Positions 24,829 through 32,791 of a stretch of 64,000 nt of DNA are shown piece after piece (position 1 is the stretch's first letter; each line of letters opens with the position of its first letter). Both the position numbers and the translations under genes were made by a program. The notes under the pieces were generated by a model. That model saw only the letters and a program-made list of their open reading frames with translations, did no database searches and was not told where the DNA came from. The DNA comes from an uncultured Kiritimatiellota bacterium (GTDB lineage: Bacteria; Verrucomicrobiota; Kiritimatiellia; RFP12; UBA1067). The DNA is taken from NCBI GenBank assembly GCA_934621385.1, contig CAKTUI010000001.1:71465-135464 (forward strand), given 5' to 3'.

Positions 24829-24907
24829 TTGACTTACCCTCGGCTAATTTGGTATCATATGCGCCAACTTAGCGAAGGCTAATGTTGTTAGCCGAGAGGA
24901 ACTCGGC
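24829..24907 (+). promoter_or_regulatory. feo operon promoter with dyad operator and leader hairpins
   Basis: -35 TTGACT (24829-24834), 18-bp spacer, -10 TATCAT (24853-24858), +1 near 24865. A dyad GCTAATTTGG (24843-24852) / CCAACTTAGC (24864-24873), 9 of 10 pairs, encloses the -10 box exactly. Downstream, GGCTAA-N5-TTAGCC (24877-24893) forms a second dyad, and GCCGAG-AGGAA-CTCGGC (24891-24907) a hairpin that shares its first three bases with it. Metal-dependent repression (Fur- or DtxR-type) is likely in view of the genes controlled; the protein is not identified. Confidence 0.7.
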
Positions 24908-24924
24908 GGAAAGAAGCAGAGGAT

Positions 24925-25143
24925 ATGCCGTTGGCGTTGATGAAGACAGGTTCGAGAGCGCGGGTCATGGCCATTTCTGGCAATGACACCGTGAAGAAGC
25001 ATTTGGGTAGCCTCGGGCTGATTCCCGGGGCGGTGATTTCGATTGTCCAGGTTTCCGCCGGCAATATGGTCGTCGGCATTCAGGATAGCCGAATCGCCAT
25101 TAACGACGAGTTGACGCGGCGCGTACGGGTTGAACCCATGTAA
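24925..25143 (+). CDS. feoA: FeoA-type SH3-like protein, first copy
   Basis: 72 residues of the FeoA family: a small SH3-like barrel with the HLGSLGLIPGAVISIVQ signature and IALNDE-like end (RIAINDEL). FeoA proteins bind or regulate FeoB on the cytosolic side. AGAGGA lies just before the ATG. It is the first gene of a four-gene ferrous-iron operon and differs in sequence from the second copy 35 bp downstream. Confidence 0.9.
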   Translation: MPLALMKTGSRARVMAISGNDTVKKHLGSLGLIPGAVISIVQVSAGNMVVGIQDSRIAINDELTRRVRVEPM

Positions 25144-25178
25144 AATGCGGGGAGAATGAATTTTGAAAGGTTAAACCA

Positions 25179-25400
25179 ATGAAGACACTCAGTGAACTGA
25201 AAGTTGGCGAATCGGGGCGCGTGGCGCGTCTGACTGGTGAAGGGGCCGTCAAGCGGAGAATTATGGATATGGGATTGACGAAAGGGTCGGAGGTCGTCGT
25301 GCGCAAGGTCGCGCCACTTGGCGATCCGATTGAAATCACCGTCCGGGGGTATGAACTCTCCATCCGCAAGGATGAGGCGGCCAAGGTCGAGATGGCTTAA
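25179..25400 (+). CDS. feoA: FeoA-type SH3-like protein, second copy
   Basis: 73 residues with the full FeoA pattern: LSELKVGESGRVARL, RRIMDMGLTKGSEVVVRKVAPLGDPIEITVRGYELSIRKDEA (shown as two overlapping strands of the barrel in that order). It is closer to the canonical FeoA than copy one. Duplicated FeoA genes before feoB are common in anaerobes. A 24-bp gap with GTAAGGAAAGG leads into feoB. Confidence 0.93.
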   Translation: MKTLSELKVGESGRVARLTGEGAVKRRIMDMGLTKGSEVVVRKVAPLGDPIEITVRGYELSIRKDEAAKVEMA

Positions 25401-25424
25401 GTCGTAAGGAAAGGCAGAACGGAT

Positions 25425-28031
25425 ATGTCTATCAAAATCGCCCTCGCGGGCAATCCGAACTCGGGCAAGACAACGCTCTTCAATGCGTTGACCGGTTCGA
25501 ATCAGTACGTCGGCAACTGGCCGGGCGTGACGGTTGAGAAGAAGGATGGCCTTCTTGAAGGAGCGAAGGATGTCGTGATTCAGGACTTGCCCGGCATCTA
25601 TTCGCTGTCACCCTATTCCCTTGAAGAGAAGGTTTCGCGCAAGTATCTCGTTGAGGATAATCCCGACGGAATTCTGAACATTGTCGATGGAACAAACATC
25701 GAGCGCAACCTCTACCTCTCCACACAGCTTTCCGAGTTGGGTCTCCCGATGGTGATGGCCGTCAATATGATGGATGTCGTGCGGAAGAACGGGGACAAGA
25801 TTGACTTTGCGAAGATTGGCCGCGAACTGAACTGCGAGGTCATCGGCATCAGCGCCCAGAAGGGTGAGGGATGTCGCGAGGCTGCGGCGAAGATCGTTGC
25901 GCTGGCTCGTGCGGGCAAGAAGGGCGAGGTTCCGCACGTCTTCACGGGTTCGGTTGAACACGCGATTGCCCACATCGAGGAGTCCATTCAGGATCGCGTC
26001 AAGAAGAGTGCCATTCGCTGGTACGCCATCAAGGTGTTCGAGCGCGATGAGGAGATTGTGAAGTCCATTGGCCTCCCGGCCGATGTCTTGGAGCACATTG
26101 AGGAGCACATCAAGGACTGCGAGAAGGAACTGGACGATGACGCTGAGTCGATTATCACGAATCAGCGCTATGACTTCATCCAGAACCTGATGTCCTCGGC
26201 CCTGACGAAGAATCAGGAACGGCGCAACAAGGCGACGCTCTCTGATAAGATTGACAAGATTGTCACGAACCGCCTTTTGGCTTTGCCGATCTTCATCCTG
26301 TCGCTTTGCGTGATGTGGTTCTTGGCGGTTGCCGATGGCGGGCCGGGAACGGTGCTCACCGACTGGGCGAATGACGGCTTCCTCGGTGACGGCTGGCATT
26401 TGCCGTTCACGACCCATGAGTTCAAATGTCCCGAGAAGGATTGCGGCGCGGCGTGTGCGGTGTCGGATCCGGCTTGCGCATGCAAGTCGTGCCAGCAGTA
26501 CGGCGGTCTTGAGTATGAGGATGCACAGGACAAGTTCGCACACGAGGAGGCCTCGAAGACCAAGTGGGAAGAAGCCTATCGCGAAGCCTATGATGCCAAG
26601 AATGGCGAAGGCTCCTATGAAGCGGCACTTGCCAAGGCCAACGAGGGAGCCGAAGAACCCAGCGAGTTCGAGGTTCTCGATGCCGACCTTGCCAAGACGG
26701 TCGTCGCCCAGGGTGCCTTCGTCGAGGATGAGGAGACGGGCGAACCCGCCGAAAACGACGAGGGCGAACCCGAGTACTGGGATGTCGATTACGCGGCCTA
26801 TCAGGCGGCAGCTGAGTACGAGGAACCCGATCCGTCTGCGTTTGGCGTGTGGGTGCCTGGCATTTCGGCGCTGATTTCTGAGGGGTTGGAGAAGATTGGC
26901 GCCAACGAAATGGTGTCCTCGCTTGTCAATGACGGCGCGTGGGGTGGCGTGGCAACGGTCCTTGGCTTCGTCCCGGTGATTACGATCGTGTTCCTGTTCC
27001 TCGCATTCCTTGAGGACTGCGGCTACATGGCGCGTGTGGCATTCATCATGGACCGCCTCTTCCGCAAATTCGGACTGTCGGGCAAGAGCTTCATTCCGAT
27101 GATTGTCGGCAAGGGCTGCGGCGTGCCGGCCGTGATGGCGGCACGGACGATTGAGAACGAGCGCGACCACCGCATGACGGTGATTCTTGCGACGTTCATC
27201 CCGTGCGGTGCGAAGACGGTGATTATCGCCATGTTCGCGGCCATCTTCTTCCGTGAGATGTGGTATGTTGCCGCGCTGATGGATGTCATTGGCATCGCCA
27301 TTATCGTTCTCGGCGGTATCGCACTGAAGAAGTCTCGTGCCTTTGCGGGCGAGGCGGCCCCGTTCGTGATGGAATTGCCGGCCTACCACCTGCCGACGGT
27401 GAAGGGCATTCTGATTCACACCTGGCAGCGCGTGAAGGGGTATATGCTCAAGGCTGGTCTCATCATCTTCCCGGCGTGCGTCTTCCTCTGGTTCATCATG
27501 CACTTCGACTGGTCGCTGAACCTGCTGGCGGACGAGGAGATTGAGCGTTCGATTCTGCATGACCTCGGCTCGTGGATTGCATGGCTCTTCGCTCCGCTTG
27601 GTTTTGGTACCTGGCAGGGCGCGGCGGCGACGGTCTCGGCCGAAATCGCGAAGGAGCAGGCGACGGCAACACTCGGACTTGTCGCGGCGAATATGGACGG
27701 TGGAACGACGGCGGCGCATATTGCGAACCTCTTCAAGTCGTTCGGCGGATTCCCGAAACTCGCGGCATTCTCGTTCATGGTCTTCAACCTCTTCATCCCG
27801 CCGTGCATGGTCGCCATTGCGACGACCTTCCGCGAGATGGGTTCGGCCAAGTGGGGATGGCTGGCAATTGCCTTCCAGCTCTTCGTCGGGTATGTCATTT
27901 CCCTGTCGTGCTATCAGATTGGCATCCTGATTGTCGGTGGAGTCTTCTCCGTCTGGACGGTCGTGGCGATTCTCGTTGACCTCTACTGCCTCTGGGCGAT
28001 CTTCCGTCCGGCGAGAAAGGCGGTGGCCTAA
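25425..28031 (+). CDS. feoB: Ferrous iron transporter B with a Cys-rich acidic insertion
   Basis: 868 residues. The N-terminal G domain has G1 GNPNSGKT, G2 in GNWPGVTVEK, G3 DLPGIYSLSPYS and G4 NMMD. The GDI-like helical region follows, then the membrane domain with two Gate-like repeats (FLAFLEDCGYMARVAF, IVGKGCGVPAVMAART, VFNLFIPPCMVAI). Between the first transmembrane helix (~285-308) and the next (~490) is an insertion at about residues 331-475 that usual FeoB lacks: it begins with a cysteine cluster (CPEKDC, CAVSDPACACKSC) and continues very Glu/Asp-rich. By topology it should be periplasmic. It could bind or concentrate metal (inference). Confidence 0.95.
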   Translation: MSIKIALAGNPNSGKTTLFNALTGSNQYVGNWPGVTVEKKDGLLEGAKDVVIQDLPGIYSLSPYSLEEKVSRKYLVEDNPDGILNIVDGTNIERNLYLSTQLSELGLPMVMAVNMMDVVRKNGDKIDFAKIGRELNCEVIGISAQKGEGCREAAAKIVALARAGKKGEVPHVFTGSVEHAIAHIEESIQDRVKKSAIRWYAIKVFERDEEIVKSIGLPADVLEHIEEHIKDCEKELDDDAESIITNQRYDFIQNLMSSALTKNQERRNKATLSDKIDKIVTNRLLALPIFILSLCVMWFLAVADGGPGTVLTDWANDGFLGDGWHLPFTTHEFKCPEKDCGAACAVSDPACACKSCQQYGGLEYEDAQDKFAHEEASKTKWEEAYREAYDAKNGEGSYEAALAKANEGAEEPSEFEVLDADLAKTVVAQGAFVEDEETGEPAENDEGEPEYWDVDYAAYQAAAEYEEPDPSAFGVWVPGISALISEGLEKIGANEMVSSLVNDGAWGGVATVLGFVPVITIVFLFLAFLEDCGYMARVAFIMDRLFRKFGLSGKSFIPMIVGKGCGVPAVMAARTIENERDHRMTVILATFIPCGAKTVIIAMFAAIFFREMWYVAALMDVIGIAIIVLGGIALKKSRAFAGEAAPFVMELPAYHLPTVKGILIHTWQRVKGYMLKAGLIIFPACVFLWFIMHFDWSLNLLADEEIERSILHDLGSWIAWLFAPLGFGTWQGAAATVSAEIAKEQATATLGLVAANMDGGTTAAHIANLFKSFGGFPKLAAFSFMVFNLFIPPCMVAIATTFREMGSAKWGWLAIAFQLFVGYVISLSCYQIGILIVGGVFSVWTVVAILVDLYCLWAIFRPARKAVA

Positions 28032-28193
28032 ATGAACGCGGCATCCGTTCTCGTCCTGGTCGTTGTGCTCGTCTTGGCGGCGCTTGCTACCTGGTACTGC
28101 CGCGCCAAGGGGGCACCCTGCGAGGGCGGATGCGCCTGCACCGGCTGCTGTGCGAAGTGCAAGCACCGGTGCGCCCATCGGACACTTTCCTAA
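28032..28193 (+). CDS. FeoB-associated Cys-rich membrane protein
   Basis: 53 residues, start codon directly after the feoB stop (TAA-ATG). One N-terminal transmembrane helix (ASVLVLVVVLVLAALATW) followed by a short tail with nine cysteines (CRAKGAPCEGGCACTGCC, CKHRC). This is the layout of the small FeoB-associated protein family (Pfam FeoB_associated) that ends many anaerobe feo operons. Its role is not settled; it may help metal handling or replace FeoC. Confidence 0.88.
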   Translation: MNAASVLVLVVVLVLAALATWYCRAKGAPCEGGCACTGCCAKCKHRCAHRTLS

Positions 28194-28241
28194 ACTAAGT
28201 ATTGGAAACTAACAAAACAAAAAAATAAGGAAATAAAGTAA

Positions 28242-29177
28242 ATGAACTCAAAGCACATGTTGGCAATGCTCTGTGCAGCTGCGGTTGGCAGCGGTGTTTG
28301 CGCCGCCGAGAGCACGGCGGAAAAGGAAGAGACCCCTCAGGGTTGGAACTATGAGGCGGGTAGCGGCATCAGCTATGGCGAAACCCCAATCGTCACGGCT
28401 GAATTCGGCCTTGCGTTTGATTCGAAGTTCCTCAGCTACGGCCTCGTGGACAACAACGAGCCGATTCTGACGCCGTCCGCGTCGATTACCTTCCTTGATT
28501 GGCTGACCTTCAATGTCGAGTCAATCTTCGACATGACCCCTTATGGGCGTAAGGAGAACGCGGATGGCGAAGAGGCCTACTGCAACCGTGCTGGTAAGTA
28601 CCAGGAGCTGGATCCGGGCGTGTCCATCGGGCACTCGTTCAGCCCGGACGACTACGAGTGGCTGCCGACGACCGTTGAATTCTCGCTCGGTTATATGTAC
28701 GAGTATCATCCGCGGTCCTTCAATGTCGGACAGGACGACACGCAGTTCATCACCTTTGATGTGTCGCTTCCCGACCTGTGGATTGAGCCGACGTTCTCCT
28801 ACGAGCGCGACATTGACCGTGATGACGGTACCTACCTCAACCTTGAACTCGGACACACCTTCGAGATTACCGATTCGTTCACGATTCGCCCGGCGGTTGC
28901 CCAGGGCCTCGGCAATACCCGCCGCGTGAAGAGCTACATTCCGAATCACCGCAATCCCGACAGCGAACTTGACCACGGCGGTCTGATGGACTCCTGCATC
29001 AAGATTGAGGCGGAGTACGCGATTACGGACTGGCTGACGGTGGGTGGCTATGTCGCCTACACGGACTACCTCTTCGACAAGCGTATGCGCGAGGGTGCGC
29101 GTGACTACGAGGCGACCGGCAAGTGGGACGAGAGCTACAACTTCACCTGTGGGCTTTCGGTCACGGCGACCTTCTAA
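28242..29177 (+). CDS. Predicted outer-membrane beta-barrel protein
   Basis: 311 residues. Signal peptide ending VCA-AES near residue 22. The mature protein has many alternating hydrophobic/polar strands with aromatic girdle residues (for example VEFSLGYMYEYHPR, WLTVGGYVAYTDYLF) and ends in an aromatic residue, SVTATF, the usual outer-membrane barrel signal. It starts 48 bp after the feo operon, with AAGGAAAT upstream in an A-rich leader, and has no obvious promoter of its own, so it may be co-transcribed with feo and serve iron entry (inference). Family not recognised. Confidence 0.72.
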   Translation: MNSKHMLAMLCAAAVGSGVCAAESTAEKEETPQGWNYEAGSGISYGETPIVTAEFGLAFDSKFLSYGLVDNNEPILTPSASITFLDWLTFNVESIFDMTPYGRKENADGEEAYCNRAGKYQELDPGVSIGHSFSPDDYEWLPTTVEFSLGYMYEYHPRSFNVGQDDTQFITFDVSLPDLWIEPTFSYERDIDRDDGTYLNLELGHTFEITDSFTIRPAVAQGLGNTRRVKSYIPNHRNPDSELDHGGLMDSCIKIEAEYAITDWLTVGGYVAYTDYLFDKRMREGARDYEATGKWDESYNFTCGLSVTATF

Positions 29178-29202
29178 TCTGACGGCTGTTTGAAAGATTG
29201 GC

Positions 29203-29251
29203 CCGTCCCCGGCAGGATTCGTTTCTCCCCTGCCGGGGACGGACTGTTTTT
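29203..29251 (+). terminator. Strong intrinsic terminator after the barrel gene
   Basis: Perfect 13-bp stem CCGTCCCCGGCAG / CTGCCGGGGACGG with a 14-nt loop, followed by ACTGTTTTT. It closes the feo/barrel transcript just before the hrpB promoter, whose TGG starts on the last T of the tract. Confidence 0.93.
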
Positions 29252-29259
29252 GGTATAAT
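29251..29259 (+). promoter_or_regulatory. Extended -10 promoter of hrpB
   Basis: TGG-TATAAT directly abutting the terminator T tract; predicted +1 near 29266, 11 bases before the ATG. Confidence 0.7.
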
Positions 29260-29276
29260 GCTTCCCCAATAGGCCT

Positions 29277-31646
29277 ATGTTTCCAGTTGAAGAGAAGATT
29301 GAGGAAATTCGCCGCGCCTTGGCGCGGAATCACGATGTGGTCCTGACGGCCCCCCCGGGGAGCGGCAAGACGACGTGTGTGCCGCCTGCGCTACTTGACG
29401 AGCCGTGGCTCGCCGGCAAGAAAATTGTCATGCTTGAGCCGCGTCGCATCGCCGCCCGAACCTGCGCCCAGTACATGGCCCACCGGCGCGGCGAACCTGT
29501 TGGCGAAACGATTGGCTACCAGGTACGGCTGGAACGCAAGGTCTCGCCGCGAACGCGGCTGGAGGTCGTGACGGAAGGCCTCCTGACCCAGCGGCTCCTG
29601 AACGATCCCGAACTGAGCGGTGTTGGACTCCTCATCTTTGATGAGTTCCACGAGCGGTCCCTCGCCTGCGATCTCAGTTATGCCCTTGCGGTCGAGGTCC
29701 GTCGGGCCCTGCGGCCTGACTTGCGGATTCTCGTGATGTCCGCCACACTGGAAGCGGACGAGGTCGCCGCGCATCTTGGGGATGCCGATGTCGTGCGGGC
29801 GGAAGGTCGGATGTTCCCGGTCGAGACACGCTATCTTGGCGACATGACCATGAGCGCGGCGGTTTCGCGTGCCCTCCGGGAGACGCAGGGCGATATCCTC
29901 TGCTTCTTGCCGGGCGAAGGCGAAATCCGTCGCACGGCCGAGAGCCTGTCGGCGGTCGGGCCAGGTGTCGCCATTCTTCCGCTGTATGGCTCCTTGCCAA
30001 AGGATGAGCAGGATCGGGTCTTTGCGTCCTCGAATGTGCAGAAGGTCATCTTGGCGACCTCCATCGCCGAGACCTCGGTGACGATTCCGGGCATTTCGTG
30101 CGTCATCGATTCGGGACTGATGCGCGTGCCGCGCTTTTCACCGTCCACGGGTATGAGCGGACTCGTCACGCTACCGCTTTCACAGGATCGGGCTGAACAG
30201 CGGCGCGGACGTGCCGGACGCGTCCAGGCGGGTGTCTGCTACCGGCTTTGGACGGAAGGTGAGAATCTCATCCGCCCGAAACGGATGATACCCGAGATTC
30301 TGGATGCTGACTTGAGTTCCCTTGTTCTGACAAGTGCCGCGTGGGGAGCACTTGGACGGCTGGACTTGCCCTGGATGACACCGCCGTCGGCGAGTTCGTG
30401 GAGCCGTGCCATTGAATTGCTGAAGATGCTGGGGGCTTTGGACAAGGATGGGCGAATGACCGAAAAGGGCGGCGAGATGGCATCCCTTCCCATGCACCCC
30501 CGGCTTGCGAATATGTGCCTTGGTGGTGGCGATCCGCTACTCGCGGCCATCGTTGAGGAGGGCGGACGGTTGCGTGAGACGGATATCCGCCGCGTGGCCG
30601 ACCTCCTGCGCGAGACGCCCCATGCGTCCCTTTCGCGGCGGATTCTCCAGCTTTCGCGGCGGTTTGAGGGCGGACTGAGGAAACCAGTGAAGAAGTCGGG
30701 TCTTTCGGAAGGAGCAATGTTGGCACTGGCCTATCCTGATCGCATCGGGCGGAATCGGGGGAACGGATCGTTCCGTATGGTTTCGGGGCGCGGCGCTTTC
30801 TTGGATCAGACGGATGCCCTGGCGAAATCGCCCTATCTCGTCTGCTGTGAACTGGATGACCGTGTTGGAGATGCGAAGATCTTCCTTGCCTGTCCAATAG
30901 AGGAGTTTGAAATCGAATCGCTTTTTGCCGCGCAGATTGTTGAGGAGCCCTTGTGCGAATGGGATCGGCGCAACGACCGCGTGAAGTGCGTCCTTCGACG
31001 GAAGTTGGGTGAGATGACGCTTCGCGAAAGTGCCGCGCAACCTGCACCTGACCAGGTTGTCCCTGCGCTGATGGACGGCATTCGGATCAAGGGCGTGGAC
31101 AATCTGCCGTGCTGGACGAAGGAGTCGCGGCAGTTCCGAAATCGAATGTCCTTCCTGCATCGGCAGTGCGACTGGCCAGACCCGGACGACGGAAGCCTTC
31201 TTGCCGCGCTGCCCGGTTTTGTCTCCGGGATGACGAAATGGAAGGATCTTGAAAAACTCGACCTCTTCCGCGTCTTTGATTATCTGCTGGCGGAGTCGGG
31301 ACACGACCGTCGTGAACTTGATCGGCTTGCCCCTGTGCGGATGGAAGTTCCGAGCGGAAGTCACCTGACGATTCATTACGAGGGCGATGAGCCGACGGTG
31401 GAAGCCCGCCTGCAGGAGTGCTTCGGACTGATGTCAACGCCGAAGATTGCGGGGGGCAAGGTGCCGGTTGTCATGACGCTCTTGTCCCCGGCACACCGTC
31501 CCGTGCAGATTACAAAGGATCTTGCCGGATTCTGGCGCGAGGGCTATCAGCTCGTGCGAAAGGAATTGCGTGGACGCTACCCCAAGCACTATTGGCCTGA
31601 AGATCCGTTGACGGCGACGGCCACGCGCCGCGTCCGTCCGCATTAG
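29277..31646 (+). CDS. hrpB: ATP-dependent helicase HrpB
   Basis: 789 residues, DEAH-family helicase. Walker A APPGSGKTT, DEFH (LIFDEFHERS), SAT (VMSATLE), ATSIAETSVTIPG and QRRGRAGR motifs lie in the first 340 residues. The C-terminal domains are HrpB-specific, including the terminal RGRYPKHYWPEDP signature. HrpB is a widespread protein with unclear role; family relatives act on RNA. It is monocistronic between a terminator and the convergent restriction-modification locus. Confidence 0.94.
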   Translation: MFPVEEKIEEIRRALARNHDVVLTAPPGSGKTTCVPPALLDEPWLAGKKIVMLEPRRIAARTCAQYMAHRRGEPVGETIGYQVRLERKVSPRTRLEVVTEGLLTQRLLNDPELSGVGLLIFDEFHERSLACDLSYALAVEVRRALRPDLRILVMSATLEADEVAAHLGDADVVRAEGRMFPVETRYLGDMTMSAAVSRALRETQGDILCFLPGEGEIRRTAESLSAVGPGVAILPLYGSLPKDEQDRVFASSNVQKVILATSIAETSVTIPGISCVIDSGLMRVPRFSPSTGMSGLVTLPLSQDRAEQRRGRAGRVQAGVCYRLWTEGENLIRPKRMIPEILDADLSSLVLTSAAWGALGRLDLPWMTPPSASSWSRAIELLKMLGALDKDGRMTEKGGEMASLPMHPRLANMCLGGGDPLLAAIVEEGGRLRETDIRRVADLLRETPHASLSRRILQLSRRFEGGLRKPVKKSGLSEGAMLALAYPDRIGRNRGNGSFRMVSGRGAFLDQTDALAKSPYLVCCELDDRVGDAKIFLACPIEEFEIESLFAAQIVEEPLCEWDRRNDRVKCVLRRKLGEMTLRESAAQPAPDQVVPALMDGIRIKGVDNLPCWTKESRQFRNRMSFLHRQCDWPDPDDGSLLAALPGFVSGMTKWKDLEKLDLFRVFDYLLAESGHDRRELDRLAPVRMEVPSGSHLTIHYEGDEPTVEARLQECFGLMSTPKIAGGKVPVVMTLLSPAHRPVQITKDLAGFWREGYQLVRKELRGRYPKHYWPEDPLTATATRRVRPH

Positions 31647-31798
31647 GGCGGATTGCGGACGCGGCGAAATGAAGCTTTGAAGTAAAGTTTTGCGGGATTG
31701 ACTTGCAAAGGTACGACGCGTCGGATCGTGTGCAGTACTTTCACTTCCAAACCCCTCCATGCCAACTGCCGCGAATGGGAGAAGACGGGGCGTAAGGA
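31647..31798. other. Intergenic gap between hrpB and the restriction-modification locus
   Basis: 152 bp between convergent genes. No terminator with a clear T tract was seen. It holds CAACTGCCGCGAATGGGAG near 31760, which resembles AACTGCCGCGATTGGAAGG near 35805 on the far side of the locus. Confidence 0.4.
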
Positions 31799-32791
31799 TT
31801 ACGGTATTTCAATCTTAGTTCTGGACGATCGGTAAAAGGCGTCGCAGACGGATTTCATAACATGCCAAGCGAGGACGGGAGGAATTGCGTTTCCAAGGGC
31901 CTTGTACTGCGCTCGCTCTGTTCCTACAAGGTGGTAGGATTCTGGGAAGGACTGAATGCGGGCAACTTCGAGCGGCATGAATCGCCGATAGCGTCCGTTG
32001 AGCCGCAGAACGGGATCCGTGCCGTTGAGGCTGACTTTGCAAAGATGGGCGCCGACAGTGTTGCAGGGTTCGCTGAGCGATTGAACACGCCCCTTGCCCA
32101 TCTCAGGCTTTGCCGCGAGTAGACCTGAAACGGCGCGCTCGCTGAAATAGTACTTGGCGGGAACGGATTCTTCATTCACAACCACATCTGCGAGAGTCGG
32201 TGTGTAGGTAACGGGCATCGGAGGTCTGAAGGCATCCATCGTCTCGGGGTCGCGAAATCCGATGATGAAGACGCGCTCGCGGCGTTGGGGAACGCCGTAG
32301 AATCGGGCATTAAGAAGCATGTGCATTAGATGATAGCCGCAATCACGCAAGGAGCGCATGATGATTTGAAATGCAGTTCCGCCGTTTGCGGAGAGAATAC
32401 CCTTGACATTCTCGCAGAGAAATCCTTTTGGTTGATGGGACTTGAGGAAACGGCAGACCTCTTCAAAGAGCGTTCCCTTGTCGCTGTCGCGAATGCCGAG
32501 GCGCGGCGGATTCTGGGCAACGATGGAGAAACTTTGACAGGGAAATCCTGCAGTTAAGAAGTCGTAGGGTGGAACTGTTTCAGCTCGTACCTGCCGAATG
32601 TCGGTTCGGTCGATCTTCAACTTGAAGTTTTCGTCAAATAGGTTGCAGGCACCAGGGTCGAAGTCATTCGCGTAGACAAGACTAGTTGGAAGGGATGCAT
32701 AGTGGTGTCCGCAGAATTCAAATCCACCTTGAACGCCGATATCCGTTCCTCCGCAGCCTGCGAAAAGTGATGCAATTTTCAATCGTGCCAT
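31799..32791 (-). CDS. DNA (cytosine-5) methyltransferase, second of pair
   Basis: 330 residues with the full C5-methyltransferase motif order: I SLFAGCGGTDIG, IV AGFPCQSFS (catalytic Cys), VI ENVKG, VIII QRRERVFIIG, a target-recognition region near 190-260 and X KALGNAIPP. It methylates the C5 of a cytosine in a fixed DNA sequence. It overlaps the 3' end of the nuclease gene by 13 bp. The target-recognition segment is different from that of the other methyltransferase, so the two may modify different strands or sites. Confidence 0.93.
   Translation of the reverse strand: MARLKIASLFAGCGGTDIGVQGGFEFCGHHYASLPTSLVYANDFDPGACNLFDENFKLKIDRTDIRQVRAETVPPYDFLTAGFPCQSFSIVAQNPPRLGIRDSDKGTLFEEVCRFLKSHQPKGFLCENVKGILSANGGTAFQIIMRSLRDCGYHLMHMLLNARFYGVPQRRERVFIIGFRDPETMDAFRPPMPVTYTPTLADVVVNEESVPAKYYFSERAVSGLLAAKPEMGKGRVQSLSEPCNTVGAHLCKVSLNGTDPVLRLNGRYRRFMPLEVARIQSFPESYHLVGTERAQYKALGNAIPPVLAWHVMKSVCDAFYRSSRTKIEIP

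Noticed and set aside
24841..24924. Metal-sensing riboswitch in the feo leader
   Set aside because: The leader is too short, and the known conserved cores of the NiCo/czcD-type or manganese riboswitches were not seen; hairpins are reported only as a regulatory region.
25608..28178. Long minus-strand open frame opposite feoB
   Set aside because: Arg/His-rich shadow of feoB without domains; feoB itself is unambiguous.
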